64,000 bases of DNA. It comes from Hormiphora californensis. Taxonomy: Eukaryota > Ctenophora > Tentaculata > Cydippida > Pleurobrachiidae. Position numbers and translations under genes: made by a program. The notes beneath the pieces are model-generated. The model was not told where the DNA came from. It did not search any database and worked only from the letters and a program-made list of their open reading frames with translations. Positions 44,217 through 60,842 of the stretch are shown here, piece by piece; positions within the stretch are counted from its first letter, which is position 1; the number at the start of each line of letters is the position of its first letter. The stretch spans positions 1,757,020 to 1,821,019 of the forward strand of contig CM035357.1 in the NCBI GenBank assembly GCA_020137815.1, given 5' to 3'.

Positions 44217-44572
44217 AATATTATGTTAATTTACTTTTGCTAGGTTTTGTGAATAAGATTTGTTGAATATATATTCTTTGTGACGTTTTCTGAGTTGTAG
44301 AGTTTTCCAAATTACTCCATTTATATGCAATGGTTTTATCTGTGGGTTGTTGTTATCTTGACATACGTAACTGGAAACCTGGACTTATCAGCTGCTGAGG
44401 TGGACCTCTGCAGTCTCTCCTCAAAAGTGTATTTTATAGTTTTATTCCCCCCTCCCCCGCCACTGCAACTTCCCTCTGACCACCGGCACCCTGAATATAT
44501 GTGTTATTTGTAGCTCCCGTTTACCAACCAATATACTAGATATTTTAACCAATCTACAGATATTGAACTGTA

Positions 44573-44623
44573 CACAGTGTGATGGTACCAAATATCTCGA
44601 TATTTGGTGCCATCACACTGTGT
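44573..44623. repeat. Perfect ~50-bp hairpin
   Basis: ACAGTGTGATGGTACCAAAT / ATTTGGTGCCATCACACTGT around ATCTCGATATT. A half copy (GGTGCCATCACACTGT) is at about 52630. Probably a tiny foldback element. Confidence 0.8.
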
Positions 44624-44709
44624 TCCTGCTCTCGCCTCCTGACTAGACGATTGAGCTCTCTCCACTGTTTGTACTAACTCACTCTCTATTTATAGCAAAG
44701 TGAGGCAAA

Positions 44710-47700
44710 ATGAGTATCCAGTGGGTTCTTGTTTCAGGGTTCCTCTACTCGGAGATTGCCCTGGCCCTTCTCCTTTCTCTTCCTTTCATCTCTGCCAAGA
44801 GGTTAGTTGTAATGAGAGATTGCCCTTCTCCTTTCCCTTCCTTTCATCTCTGCCAAGAGGTTAGTTGTAATGAGAGATTGTCCTGGTCCTTCTCCTTTCC
44901 CTTCCTTTCATCTCTGCCAAGAGGTTAGTTGTAATGAGAGATTGCCCTTTTCCTTCTCCTTTCCCTTCCCTTCATCTCTGCCAAGAGGTTAGTTGTAATG
45001 AGAGATTGCCCTTCTCCTTTCTCTTCCTTTCATCTCTGCCAAGAGGTTAGTTGTAATGAGAGATTGCCTTGGCCCTTCTCCTTTCCCTTCCTTTCATCTC
45101 TGCCAAGAGGTTAGTTGTAATGAGAGATTGCCCTGGCCCTTCTCCTTTCTCTTCCTTTCATCTCTGCCAAGAGGTTAGTTGTAATGAGAGATTGCCAAGA
45201 GGTTAGTTGTAATGAGAGATTGGCCTGGCCCTTCTCCTTTCCCTTCCTTTCATCTCTGCCAAGAGGTTAGTTGTAATGAGAGATTGCCCTGGCTCTTCTC
45301 CTTTCCCTTCCTTTCATCTCTGCCAAGAGGTTAGTTGTAATGAGAGATTGCCAAGAGGTTAGTTGTAATGAGAGATTGCCCTGGCCCTGCTCCTTTCTCT
45401 TCCTTTCATCTCTGCCAAGAGGTTAGTATTGTCAATACCCAATTGAGAGATTGAATGAAGATTGCCCTTATTATTATTATTGTGCTCGGCAACTTGATCT
45501 TGAGAGAAGGATGCTTTTGATTTGCTGGTGACAGTCAATTCGAAATATGACAGTCACGTCTGTAAATTGAGACAAGAATTCGTGAGAATTGTACACTGAC
45601 TCTAAAAATAGAAAAACACCTCTTTATGCCTAATAAGTATGTCCTACTACTACATGAGATATCTATCCCCCCTCCCAGATTTAATGTATCTTGAAACTAT
45701 GAGTTGAGGTTGTATTGTTCATACTCGGCGCGGGGGAGGTGCAACAGCACAAAGTTGAGGGGGAGGAGTGTTTAACTAACAATTCCTCTTTCCCATGTGT
45801 GGTTGTATTAACTGTACCTGAGTTACACTGTGGTACAAGAGTGTTAACAATTTCCCATTTCCCAGGTGGCACAGGATCTTCAACTCTTCCTTTATAGCTC
45901 ATATTTCCCATATGTACAGACTACAGTGTAACTGTAACTGAGTTACACTTGTACTACTCTAGTCCACGTGTGTTTAAACAACACTTTTCCCTTTCCCAGG
46001 TGGCACAGGATCTTCAATTCATCCTTTATAGCCCTGGTGACGGCGTATGTTAATTGGATATTTGTATGTTTCCTGTCTTGTCTGGTCGTCCTTTTCGCGG
46101 GTAAGATATTGTCAGATAATATTATCTCCTTCTAAGTTCTAATTAGATATCTTCCCTTTTGCCCTGAATATTTCCCCACCATCAAGATGTATCTCCACTT
46201 CCACTCCAAAGTCAGAGGGGTCCTCTCATCCCGATTATATAGCCCCATTATTGTCTCACATGAGAAACAACGATTTTGCAGTACTAATATTCAATTAAGA
46301 ACAGGAGCTTTCGACTGATCTATGTCAGACGTCTTAATCTATTGAATTCTTGCTGTGACCTCATATTTTTGGGGGGCAAGCTAATTCCTTCATTGAATGG
46401 TAGCTAGGGACCTCCTGAAACACCAAAAAAAAGTTTACAGCCCTACTCGTTGGGGGGAGGTCATTTCCGGGCCACGCCCTTTTTAATAAAAAGTGTAACT
46501 ATCCTTAGGAAAGGAGTAGAGACAAAATTAAGGGCACCAAAATGTTCAGCGTCCTCGCATTAGTGGGGGTAGGTGCCGGAATTAAGTCTCTATCTCATCT
46601 GGTTAATTAGATAATTGGATAATTAGGTATGCACACAGCCGTTTGAGGGCCATATGGCTATAGCCATGTTAGGAACGGAGTAGAGACAAAATCAAGGGCA
46701 TTAAAATAATCAGCGTCCTCGAATTAGTGGGGGTAGGTGCTGAAATTAAGTCTCTATCTCATCTGGTTAATTAGATAATTGGATAATTAGGTTTGCACAT
46801 AACCGTTTTTTGGATATATGGCTATAGCCACTTAGGAATGGTTTCGAGACTTTTCACTGGTGCCATTTTGTTCAGAAGAAAATTTTAATCTAAGAGTTGT
46901 GGAAAAATTTAGGCCCTATCTCTTACCGTTTTGGCGTTATTTGCGGTCAAAGTAGGCCAATTTACTCAATTTTTGGCATTTTCGGCCAATTTTCCCCCAT
47001 TTTTTGGCATTTTCGGCTGATTTGACGTTCTTTGACCGCAAATAACGCCAAAACGGTAAGAGATAGGGCCTAAATTTTTCCACAACTCTTAGATTAAAAT
47101 TTTCTTCTGAACAAAATGGCACCAGTGAAAAGTCTCTAAACCATTCCTAAGTGGTTATAGCCATATAGCCAAAAAACGGTTATGTGCAAACCTAATTATC
47201 CAATTATCTAATTAACCAGATGAGATAGAGACTTAATTTCAGCACCTACCCCCACTAATTCGAGGACGCTGATCATTTTAATGCCCTTGATTTTGTCTCT
47301 ACTCCGTTCCTAACATGGCTATAGCCATATGGCCCTCAAACGGCTATGCGCATACCTAATTATCCAATTATCTAATTAACCAGATGAGATAGAGACTTAA
47401 TTCCGGCACCTACCCCCACTAATGCGAGGACGCTGAACATTTTGGTGCCCTTAATTTTGTCTCTACTCCTTTCCTAAGGATAGTTACACTTTTTATTAAA
47501 AAGGGCGTGGCCCGGAAATGACCTCCCCCCAACGAGTAGGGCTGTAAACTTTTTTTGGTGTTTCAGGAGGTCCCTAGCTACCATTTAGTGAAGGAATTAG
47601 CTTGCCCCCCAAAAATATGAGGTCAAGCCGTATTTGACAAGAATTCAATAGATTATCTTCAGCTATGTCCCTCCTTTACAGATTCGATCAGGGAGATGTA

Positions 47701-49573
47701 CGTGTATACGGGTCAGGACAAGAAACTGGACATGGGAAGTGCGGCTGCTCCTTCTGCCCAGGAACATGTGTTGATGAGACTCTTCAGGGCCCAGAGAAAC
47801 TTTTATATCACCGGAATCTCTCTCTTCCTCCTCATGTAGGTTGTTGAGTTAGAATAGGAATTTACTAGTACGTCAGGTTTGCCTGGGAATTGAACCAGGG
47901 ACCTCCAGAGAGACATGCTCAGAGCTATAAACCACTAAGCTACCAAACCCTATGTACTGATCGCAGGTTTGCTGTATAATAAATTTGATTTTGAGGGCCA
48001 CAGTTGAGTTTTTAAGTATTCAATGCTCTTTCATCTTTGATTATTTTATGGCTTTGAATGACATGGATGTAACACTATCAATTAATTTCCCTCCCAGTGT
48101 GCTAAGGACTATGCTGAGTCGAGTTAGCAACATTAATTCCCTTCTCCCAGTGTGCTAAGGACCATGCTGAGTCGAGTTAGCAACATTAATTTCCCTTCTC
48201 CCAGTGTGCTAAGGACCATGCTGAGTCGAGTTAGCAACATTAATTCCCTTCTCCCAGTGTGCTAAGGACCATGCTGAGTCGAGTTAGCAACATTAATTTC
48301 CCTTCTCCCAGTGTGCTAAGGACCATGCTGAGTCGAGTTAGCAACATTGCCAAACTGGAGGCTAACAATGAAGCTATCCACAAACAGGCTGTCTCTGCTG
48401 GAACTATGAACAAAACTCTACTCGAGGAGAACTCTGCTCTGAAAAAGGTACATTATACCGACCGAATCAGGAAATACTGGTCCCTGATTGGCTGATAACC
48501 AATCACGTGACCTAAATAACGAGTTCTGATTGGTTGTTTACTTGTTTCGGTCGGTTCCTAAGGTACATTATATTATATAGCAAGCTAGGTCTGACATTTG
48601 GTTGTATGAAGTCAGCCCTATTATAGGCATGATACATCTGGAGATTGTCTTCCATTTTTCTTGCTTCACAAATAAAAAAGTGCCCTCTCTGCACCGAACG
48701 TAGCTACGGCGAAGACACAGTCATGTAGTATGACATTTATTTAACGGTCACATCCCTTATTAATTCCCAATTATTTAACGGTCACATCCCTTATTAATTC
48801 CCAATTATTTAACGGTCACATCCCTTATTAATTCCCAATTATTTAACGATCACATCCCTTCAGCTGAGCGCTGGCAAGGAGGAACTACTTGAAGAGGTAA
48901 AGAAGATCGAAGAACTGAAGGATGCTGTCAAGGCCGCAGAAAGGAGTAAGTTCTGTTCACTGTTCAGATCTGTATCAGCAGTTCTGCATTTTATTTACTG
49001 TTCAGATCTGTGGATTTGCTGTTTTATATCCCTTGCCTTAGGGAGAGGGTCGATCAAGACAAATGTATATTATACCCCGGACCCCCGTTAACCTTTTTTT
49101 ACAAAAGACTCCCCTCCGAACTGAGATGGTGCTAAAATTCAGTCGTACAGTATTTATATCTGGTAACGAAATTACCAACATTTAACCTGGTACATATATC
49201 TCTAACCAACAATTCCCTCATCTTTTGCAGAAGCGGAAACTAGCAAGGCTGATGCTGATGCGATGAGGAAACAGAGTGAGAATCTCACCATGGAGTATGA
49301 TCGTCTCCTGATTGAGCACCAGAAGCTCCAGGTAACTGAGATATTGATAATTGGTTTCCCGTTAGAGATTCCATGAAACATGTGTTGCGTCCTAAATACA
49401 GTTGCATTATTTCGTTGTATAGAAATATTGGATTGTTAAATGTTTTGGATATGTTTCTATATGAGGTCTGGGCAGGTCAGCAGTTAGTCGGATGTATTCA
49501 AGATCGGGAATTAAGACTAATGCTTATACCATTTCAGGACGCTTGTATGCCGACAGACAAGAAATCTGAGTAA
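44710..49573 (+). CDS. BCAP31: BAP31/BAP29-type ER membrane chaperone
   Basis: Exons 44710-44801, 46000-46100, 47682-47835, 48312-48447, 48864-48945, 49231-49331 and 49538-49573 join in frame to 233 residues. It begins MSIQWVLVSGFLYSEIAL and has three N-terminal membrane spans (through YITGISLFLLI), then a long coiled coil (LEANNEAIHKQ ... EYDRLLIEHQKLQ), and ends KKSE, a KKxx-type ER-retrieval signal. BAP31 proteins sort and retain membrane proteins in the ER and serve in ER-associated quality control. TCTATTTATAG ends 14 nt before the ATG. The gene is remarkable for tandemly amplified splice junctions at the exon 1 donor and the exon 2, 4 and 5 acceptors, a 1.3-kb palindrome in intron 2, and a MITE 8 bp into intron 4. 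Confidence 0.94.
44755..45425. repeat. ~64-bp minisatellite copying BCAP31 exon 1 end and its splice donor, ~11 copies
   Basis: Each unit repeats the last ~47 bp of exon 1 (TTGCCCTGGCCCTTCTCC ... TGCCAAGAG) plus the intron start GTTAGTTGTAATGAGAGA. Every unit thus has a copy of the 5' splice site. Two units are truncated (45193, 45348). Confidence 0.92.
45855..45905 (+). repeat. Duplicate of BCAP31 exon 2 acceptor and first codons
   Basis: TTTCCCAGGTGGCACAGGAT and 25 more bases match 45990-46035 with few changes. Splicing here would soon meet a stop, so it is a decoy acceptor or pseudo-exon. Confidence 0.82.
46332..47656. mobile_element. 1.3-kb near-perfect palindrome (foldback element) in BCAP31 intron 2
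   Basis: Arms of about 650 bp run from 46332 (AATCTATTGAATTCTTG) and back to 47656 (CAAGAATTCAATAGATT), centred near 46990. Each arm holds two tandem ~180-bp units (GGAGTAGAGACAAAAT ... GGCTATAGCCA). The arms differ at scattered positions, so this is not a simple read artefact. No transposase. Confidence 0.9.
47870..47957 (-). ncRNA. tRNA-like sequence (degenerate tRNA or SINE head)
   Basis: On the minus strand: GGGTTTGGTAGCTTAGTGG (A-box-like) and, about 45 nt on, CCTGGTTCAATTCCCAGG (B-box-like, T-arm hairpin with an 8-nt loop), ending CAAACCT, which pairs with GGGTTTG as a 7-bp acceptor stem. The anticodon arm cannot be assigned. Probably a tRNA-derived remnant inside BCAP31 intron 3. Confidence 0.5.
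48090..48311. repeat. 53/54-bp tandem copies of BCAP31 exon 4 acceptor and exon start
   Basis: Acceptor-like CCCAG followed by TGTGCTAAGGACCATGCTG recurs with exon-like starts at 48098, 48151, 48205, 48258 and the real 48312. The last spacing is 54 bp, so using 48258 would add 18 in-frame residues; the others shift frame. Confidence 0.93.
48456..48562. mobile_element. hAT-like MITE 8 bp inside BCAP31 intron 4 (copy 6)
   Basis: Target duplication GTACATTA (48448-48455, 48563-48570) includes the splice donor itself, so the donor GTACAT is duplicated on both sides. The mutated right end (CCTAAG) recreates AAG before the second donor. Confidence 0.87.
48738..48863. repeat. ~35-bp tandem repeat ending at BCAP31 exon 5 acceptor
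   Basis: TTTAACGGTCACATCCCTTA + TTAATTCCCAATTA repeated; the last unit turns into CACATCCCTTCAG, the acceptor. Confidence 0.88.
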
Positions 49574-50026
49574 ATGATGGCTGATGGGGTGCTTGCATTA
49601 CCAAGAATCTTGCTATTCCAGCTGGTCACATAAACAGCTCGCTCACTTTGTGCAGTTTCGATTGAGCTCAATGAGCCACGTTTTTATTTGTTAGATTTAG
49701 GCATTTTTTTCTCTATCAAAATTCTCATTATACACTTTTTTCGTTTCTGATTATGTTTCAAACAAAACTTACCACCGTCTTTTTCTTGGTTGGAGACATG
49801 ACATGATTAGGTCACCAAACTGAAGCTCCAGAAAATTCCAGTCCGGTTGGTGAGGTGGCACCTGGCTCTTCTTTACCTAACTTGACGAGCTGCGGCGGCT
49901 AAAAAAATGTAGCCCGCTCGGCGCGAAATTTTGTAACGCGCAAATAATACCCGCGCGGTTACTTGGTCTTATCTGCGCGCACGGACTTTTCGGAATTGGA
50001 GATAAGAGTTTCTTCCGAAGCTGAAG

Positions 50027-50290
50027 GGCGCCGTTACGATCTGGGTGTTTGGAGGCCTGTTTACAGGTGCGCGCTGCGGGCTGCCAAAAAAAGTTGATTC
50101 ACTAAAGTGGCTCTAACCGCCAAACCACTCAACCGTTTTGGCTGATTCAAAGTTTATCTGGTAGGGAATGTCAAGGCCTAACCCCAACCCAAACCCCCAA
50201 CCCTAACCCTAACCCTACTTTAGCCCTAACCCTAAAAAACCGTTTGTCAGCACTCCCAAAACACCCAGATTTTAACGCTGGCCGAAGCTG
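50027..50290. mobile_element. MITE carrying CCCTAA telomere-like repeats (copy 2, inverted)
   Basis: Reverse-complement relative of 38768-39016 with the same ends (GGGCGCCGTTACGATCTGGG ...) and core CCCTAACCCTAACCCTA (50198-50235). Confidence 0.82.
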
Positions 50291-50524
50291 AAGTTCTCAA
50301 AATTTTGAAATTTGAATCGCTTTCCTGTCTGTTGGTCCAAACTCCAACATATTTATTCTTTTCTAAGAGTAATGATTTGATTGTTGCCTTTTAACCATTC
50401 GTGACTATTTATCAGTCGATTGAAAACCGAAATCGACTCAATGACAATAAGACCGTTACCTCCCCGCAAGTCGCAACAATTTATTTATCATCGTTTTTAG
50501 GATTATGTAAAGTTAAATAATACT

Positions 50525-54824
<4,300 letters not shown>

Positions 54825-55740
54825 GGAAATCCGACACAACTCACGTCACTACAATGGAAGATGCATTTGCATGTGCCAGGAAGGAAAATATATCTATCTC
54901 TTATTAAGAACTGTTTTTTGTACGATTTTAAAGAACTTTCGACTCAACATAAAATTATACTTTTCAATCGATGATGATTAAATCTGGGTTACGTAGATAT
55001 CTCTCTCTTTGTTCCCCCGTTCTCTTAATTCGTGTGTCTTGTTTTCGGTTTGATTTTAGTTTTATAATCCCATTTTAACAAGCGAAAGTGTTTTATTTCA
55101 ATGTAATAATAGTAGCATTTTATTATTTAGTAGCTGAACATGCATACTCGGAGAACAGCTCAATTGGGCTAGCTACTCAAAGAAGCTGGGTCATATCTTT
55201 AGTCCCTTGTTTTCCCCATTCCTTGTGTGTATCAGTAATATGATAAAAAGGCACCCCGATACTGACATTCGATACCAAAAAAGCAAACACTCAGTGCAAC
55301 ACTCAAATTGTGTTCCTACCTGAAAAACTGCTCAATGTGTTTGTGTGGTAACGCGCGGGAACAAAATGGTTGACAGCGGCGCGCGAGAAGGGTCTACCTA
55401 GACGGGGTTCAAAACACTGGATCAGATGCCCCCCTTCATGCTGTCTGGTGACCCCATTTGAGCACACTGTCAAATGGGGGTATGGCGCCACCAAACAGCC
55501 CTCATAAGTCTTGACGTCCCAGTACTTTTAACTTGGACTCTGGGACGGTCCAATATATAGTGTGGTGTTTTATACAACCCAGAACTCGAAATAGGTCGAA
55601 GAGATTAGAGAACCAAAACACAGGGCTTATAAAACATGAAATAATGTGCGTCGAATAAGTACTACAAGAATAAGATACAAGATCCCGAACAACCAAAAAC
55701 AAAAAATAAATACACTTTTTATCCACAAGAATGTGATAAC
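54825..55740. other. Convergent intergenic region between PLEKHF and RFT1
   Basis: No gene is seen. It contains the small palindromic MITE at 55441-55498. Confidence 0.5.
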
Positions 55741-55853
55741 CAGGAACCGACCGAAACAAGTAAACAACCGGCCAATCAGAACTAGTTATTTAGGTCACGT
55801 GACTGGTTATCAGCCAATCAGGGGCCAGTATTTCCTGATTCGGTCGGTTCCTG
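55741..55853. mobile_element. hAT-like MITE (copy 7)
   Basis: 113 bp with a 4-bp internal insertion (CCGG). The flanking direct repeat is 12 bp (GAATGTGATAAC), longer than the family's usual 8 bp. Confidence 0.87.
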
Positions 55854-55916
55854 GAATGTGATAACTAAACAAAATATTGAGTTAACGTATTATTTACAAT
55901 AATCAGTATCCCTTGA

Positions 55917-58900
55917 TTACTCCGCCTTTGACTTGAGCACAACTGGGTTGAGAGATTTTAAGAAGTTCTTGAAGCTTGAATCCTCGCACTGCCAAACCAT
56001 CTTGAGTAGGAAAACAAAGCTTAGTCCTCCAATAATCACATGAAGGACATGACCTGAAAAAAAATTGCTGAAGACTTGGCCTTTTTTCACTAAATTCCCC
56101 TAACATACAGGGTGATTTTTCTGATAAATTGTTGGGGAAATATAGGTGCAATCTGTATCGTTTTAGGATCACTGGAAAATAAATGTATAATCAATTAGAA
56201 AACCAAGCTGCAGTGACTCACCTAAAAAGCTCTCAGTCAGATCAAATACGAATTTGGTGAGCAAACAGGCCCCACCACACACGAGAATTAGGGCCAGTTC
56301 GGGGACAGAGGGAATGGCCCTGTGCAGCACGTCGTAACCTCCAAAATATTGGCAAATATACCTGGGAACAGTGTGATCTGTTACTCAACAATGTTTTGTT
56401 ATTATATTCAGCACGCTGAACAACTGTATGGCGGCGCCATACCCCATTTGATTCTCAGATGGGTCGCGGCGCCAGACAGCTGAACAATGTGTCTAGAATC
56501 TAGCTCTGAAAATAGTTCAGCATTCTAGACTCTAGAATCCTATTTTCAGAGCTTGTTATGTTCTAACCATCCTATACAGTCATACACAATATATTTGTAA
56601 GAGGGTCGAGCAAGGTAATTTCAGAGAATGGACAGGAGAACTAAAGCCTATAAAAAAGCACTGAAAACTCAGTGAAGCTCACACTGCTCTCTGTCTGAGG
56701 ATTTGGCAAAGTACCAAAAACCTTGTTTTGTTCAAACTCTTTTTATTTTTTTTTCGAACAAAGCAATGAAAACCTACCTCATGCTGAATGTGATTCTGAT
56801 CAGCATATTTCCAATGTTGGCCATGATGAAACCAACTGAGCCAAATACATAGGAGAGACACACGGATAGGGCGAGGAAACAAACTGCAGAGAAATTAAAT
56901 ATATTAGATTAATAGTGAAACTAAGTGTTAGTTAGTAAGTTCGTTAAATGTTCGTTAATCATTACATTAAATGCTAATAAACCTGAGAATGGTAGTAACT
57001 TCCAGTTGTATCTCTCAACCTCCCTCTGGGACATTGTCGCAAAATAGTAGCACTCACTGACGCCGTTTATTCCACACACAGCAATATAAGGACAGTGCCA
57101 GAGCAGCAATATTGGTCCCTCACTGTTCGCTAGCTGGTAGCCCCCGTATAGAAGTAGAGCCACCCGGGCATAGGACATGCCATATATGGTCACAATGATG
57201 CCGAATAAGGAATTGAATCGGAGAAGGTTGCCAAGGGTTTCCCTGCATGTAGCAACTGCATCTGCACTCTAGAGGGGGAAAATGAGATGAAAATGGTCTG
57301 AACAACTAAAAACTGCAAAAAAACTTGGCCACTTTTGGAAAAAAAATAAAGAAGTTTATTTGTCAGATAGTTGTTTCTTTGATGTGCTAGATCTCATCCG
57401 GATGATGTGGAGAGTATTGGGTGTAAACAGCAAAAACAAGTGGGTTAAAACGTTTTGGATTTGATATATCCTTTATCAAGTTGTTTCACCAATACGAAAT
57501 ACAATACAAAATACAAAATAAAATACAAAAAATATACAAAATACTTCGCCGGCTTCGTTTGCTGCGCTTCGCGCGGCCCTAGTGTAGGGGTGACCGCGTC
57601 ACCAAACAAAATACAAAACAAAATACTAACACATTATAATTTCACCTGATTCTGTACAGGAATCCCTCTGTGGATCATCTGCGCAAAGAACACATAGTAA
57701 CTGTCTTCCACGTGCTTGAACCCAACACGAACCACAATAGCAGCTAGCTTTGAAACCGTACTAAACACACCTAGATCGAGATGAGATCTGATAATTAACT
57801 CATAATTGGTTCATGAAATGAACAAACTGTCACATATATTTGCCTGTGATCAGTTTATTTGATCACAGAGAAATATGCGGTGTGAGCCACAAACAGTTTG
57901 TTGCACTGACTTACTATGTGCTATCCCTCATTATTTGGGGCGCGATGAGAGAAGGTCGATAGGAAGCACTGACCTTGTTGAGCAAAGGAAATGACGCTAA
58001 AGAATGTCATGACGTATTCTTCTCCCATCGTTAGAACCTGCTTTAGTATCGTCTAGAGGGGGGGGGGGTAGACGGGTTATAGTTCATGTTGTATTAGAAC
58101 AAAAGACTTTTGTGATTTTGAGTCATGAATTTTGTCAAAAGTCATGATTCAAAATCACAATTCACAAATAAAGTTCAACATCTCACAGAACATCACAAAC
58201 AGAACATTACCAATATAGGTAGTCTACCTGAACGAAGAAGCTGATGGTGAGGGAGATATGATGTGTGGAGATAGGTTCTAGTTGGGTTGGTGGGGTGATA
58301 CGGCCAGTGTCGTTACCACGTGATTTCAGTATGTATAGGATCCAATACACTACAATGTAGAGGCAGCTATACACTGCCATACCTGCAGGAGAGAGAGGGG
58401 GGTTATAAAATGTAGAGGCAACTATACACTGCCATACCTGAAGGAGAGAGGGGGGGTTGAAAAACTGAACGAACTGCGACCTCCATCCCAGCAAGAGAAA
58501 TCAATGATAACGAAATAACCCCTCCCTTGCCAGTGCTTGAAGGGATGGGTTATTTCGTAACCAAGAGAAATCCCACTGCGTCACTCACCGATAATAAAGG
58601 GGAGGAGTGATGATGAAAAGTGGGCAATTATAACCGTCACAGCCGTCTGGGTCAGACTTGAAACCAGCTCAACCACTATCTGAAAACAAGAATTTGTATT
58701 GCAGGGGCTGGTAGTGAGACCCCATACTTCGCTGTGTGCTACGCACAAACGACTAGCAAATTTGAGTGGGCTGTACGGAAAAGCGTGCTAAGGGAGCAAA
58801 TAACGGAATTTTTCCAAATTTTTTTCACTGTGGGATTCACAAGGCCGTCACCTACAGCCCAGTGAAATCCCGGTGAAAAACAGTTAATTTCAAGGTTCGC

Positions 58901-59697
58901 AGTGATCAAAACAGTAAACAACTTCATTTTTCAAATTTTTCCATTTTTGGGAGGGTAGAGCTCTTTACCAGACTGTCACTAAAAATTGAGATCAAAAATC
59001 GAAAAAAATCGTCAATTGAGTATCTCAAAATTGTCCATTTTATCGATTCCCGGGTTGTTTGGGACTCCTAGGGCAACCGTCTAGGGTGCAACCTCAAAAA
59101 ACTTTGAAAACACCGGATTTTTTTGAGCCGGAGAAGTATGGGGTCTCACTCTAAGTCACGTGATCTCGGGCTAGAGAGAACTTGGTATCGCGTGATTAGG
59201 CGATTAAGTGAGACCCCATACTCAGTTGTGCACGTATACGTATGTATCTCTCTCTCTCCCCTTCGTCTAGATGCCATTCTCACTTCTTGAGTGTAGTGTT
59301 GCACACACAAGAGGGGGGGGACCCTTCACCCAGTCGATCTGTTCAGAGCAGGTGCAGTAGCTGCACATAAAAAACAAAAATTAGTTTATATCAAAGCAAA
59401 ATTCACTTTACCCGACTAATTTTGATACGCTGAATCGCATGAGCAACATTTCAAAGTTAGAGGTGGGGAAATTTCCCTAATTGAGTATAATTGGGCATAA
59501 GATGGGGATAATTGAGCCTATAGTTTACCAATCTTCTCCTTTTCATATTTTATTGATGGTAGATACTCCTCCGACCCTACTATTTACCCCATCAGAATCC
59601 TTCAGGACCTTCTAGACACCCATCATGTCATGCAGACTGAATATGACTAGCAGGGTCTGCTTTCCGAGGGGTGTGTAGTAGGATAACTTACTGCCTT

Positions 59698-59796
<99 letters not shown>

Positions 59797-60794
59797 ACAC
59801 TCACTAACTCACTCACTCACTCACTCACTCACTCACTCACTCACTCACTCACTCACTCACTCACTCACTCACTCACTCACTCACTCACTCACTCACTCAC
59901 TCACTCACTCTCTCTCTCTCTCTTTCTCTCTCTCTGCAGCCTGCAAACCCTTAAAGTGAGAGAGAACAGCCCCGATTTTGATGAAACTTGGTCAAAATAG
60001 TGTTTGGTGTCTGATTAGAAGTCAAAAAATTTTTAGTGCCCAAATCCTAAATTCAGGATTTTTAGTTTTTTAGGTTTTTCGGCTTTTATGGATTTCAGGA
60101 ACGTCCTAGAACAAAATGAATAGAACCATCTTTCTCGGCGTTAAATTCTGCATCGAGTATAGTGGTTGTAAACCTTTCTATGACGTAAGGTTCAGAAGTT
60201 ATCGCGAAAAACCCCAAACGGGTACATGTGTTAGGGGCGGGTTCATGTTTTAGGCTAACGGGCGAACCTCTTGATCTACGATGTAAAAAACCTTACCACA
60301 TGTTTTAACCAAACGGGTATGCTTCATTCAGTAAGGTTTTTTAGGTTTCATTCGTTACACAGACATCGCAGATCAAAATGGTTTTCACTAAAATGATCTC
60401 CTTATCAATACGCGTCGATTGACACCCTATAACATGGTGTTCTGACAAGAGGTTCGCCCGTTAGCCTAAAACATGAACCCGCCCCTAACACATGTACCCG
60501 TTTGGGGTTTTTCGCGATAACTTCTGAACGGGAACCTACGTCATAGAAAGGTTTACAACCACTATTCTCGATGCAGAATTTAACGCCGAGAAAGATGGTT
60601 CTATTCATTTTGTTCTAGGACGTTCCTAGCTGAAACCCATAAAAGCCGAAAAACCTAAAAAAACTAAAAATCCTAAATTTAGGATTTGAGCACTAAAAAT
60701 TTTTTTGACTTCTAATCAGACACCAAACACTATTCTGACCAAGTTTCATCAAAATCGGGGCTGTTCTCTCTCACTCTAACGAGGGTTTGCAGGC

Positions 60795-60842
<48 letters not shown>

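Noticed and set aside
44325-44513. 62-residue frame with a signal-peptide-like start
   Set aside because: It lies in the short gap between PEX11 and BCAP31, ends in low-complexity proline, and lacks family features.
47870-47957. Functional tRNA gene
   Set aside because: A- and B-box-like sequences and an acceptor stem are visible, but the T loop has eight bases and no clear anticodon arm forms; kept only as tRNA-like.
58739-58927. 62-codon frame identical to one at 61900-62088
   Set aside because: The two are the mirrored arms of the 3.4-kb palindrome. No domain, no splice context and no other evidence of coding.
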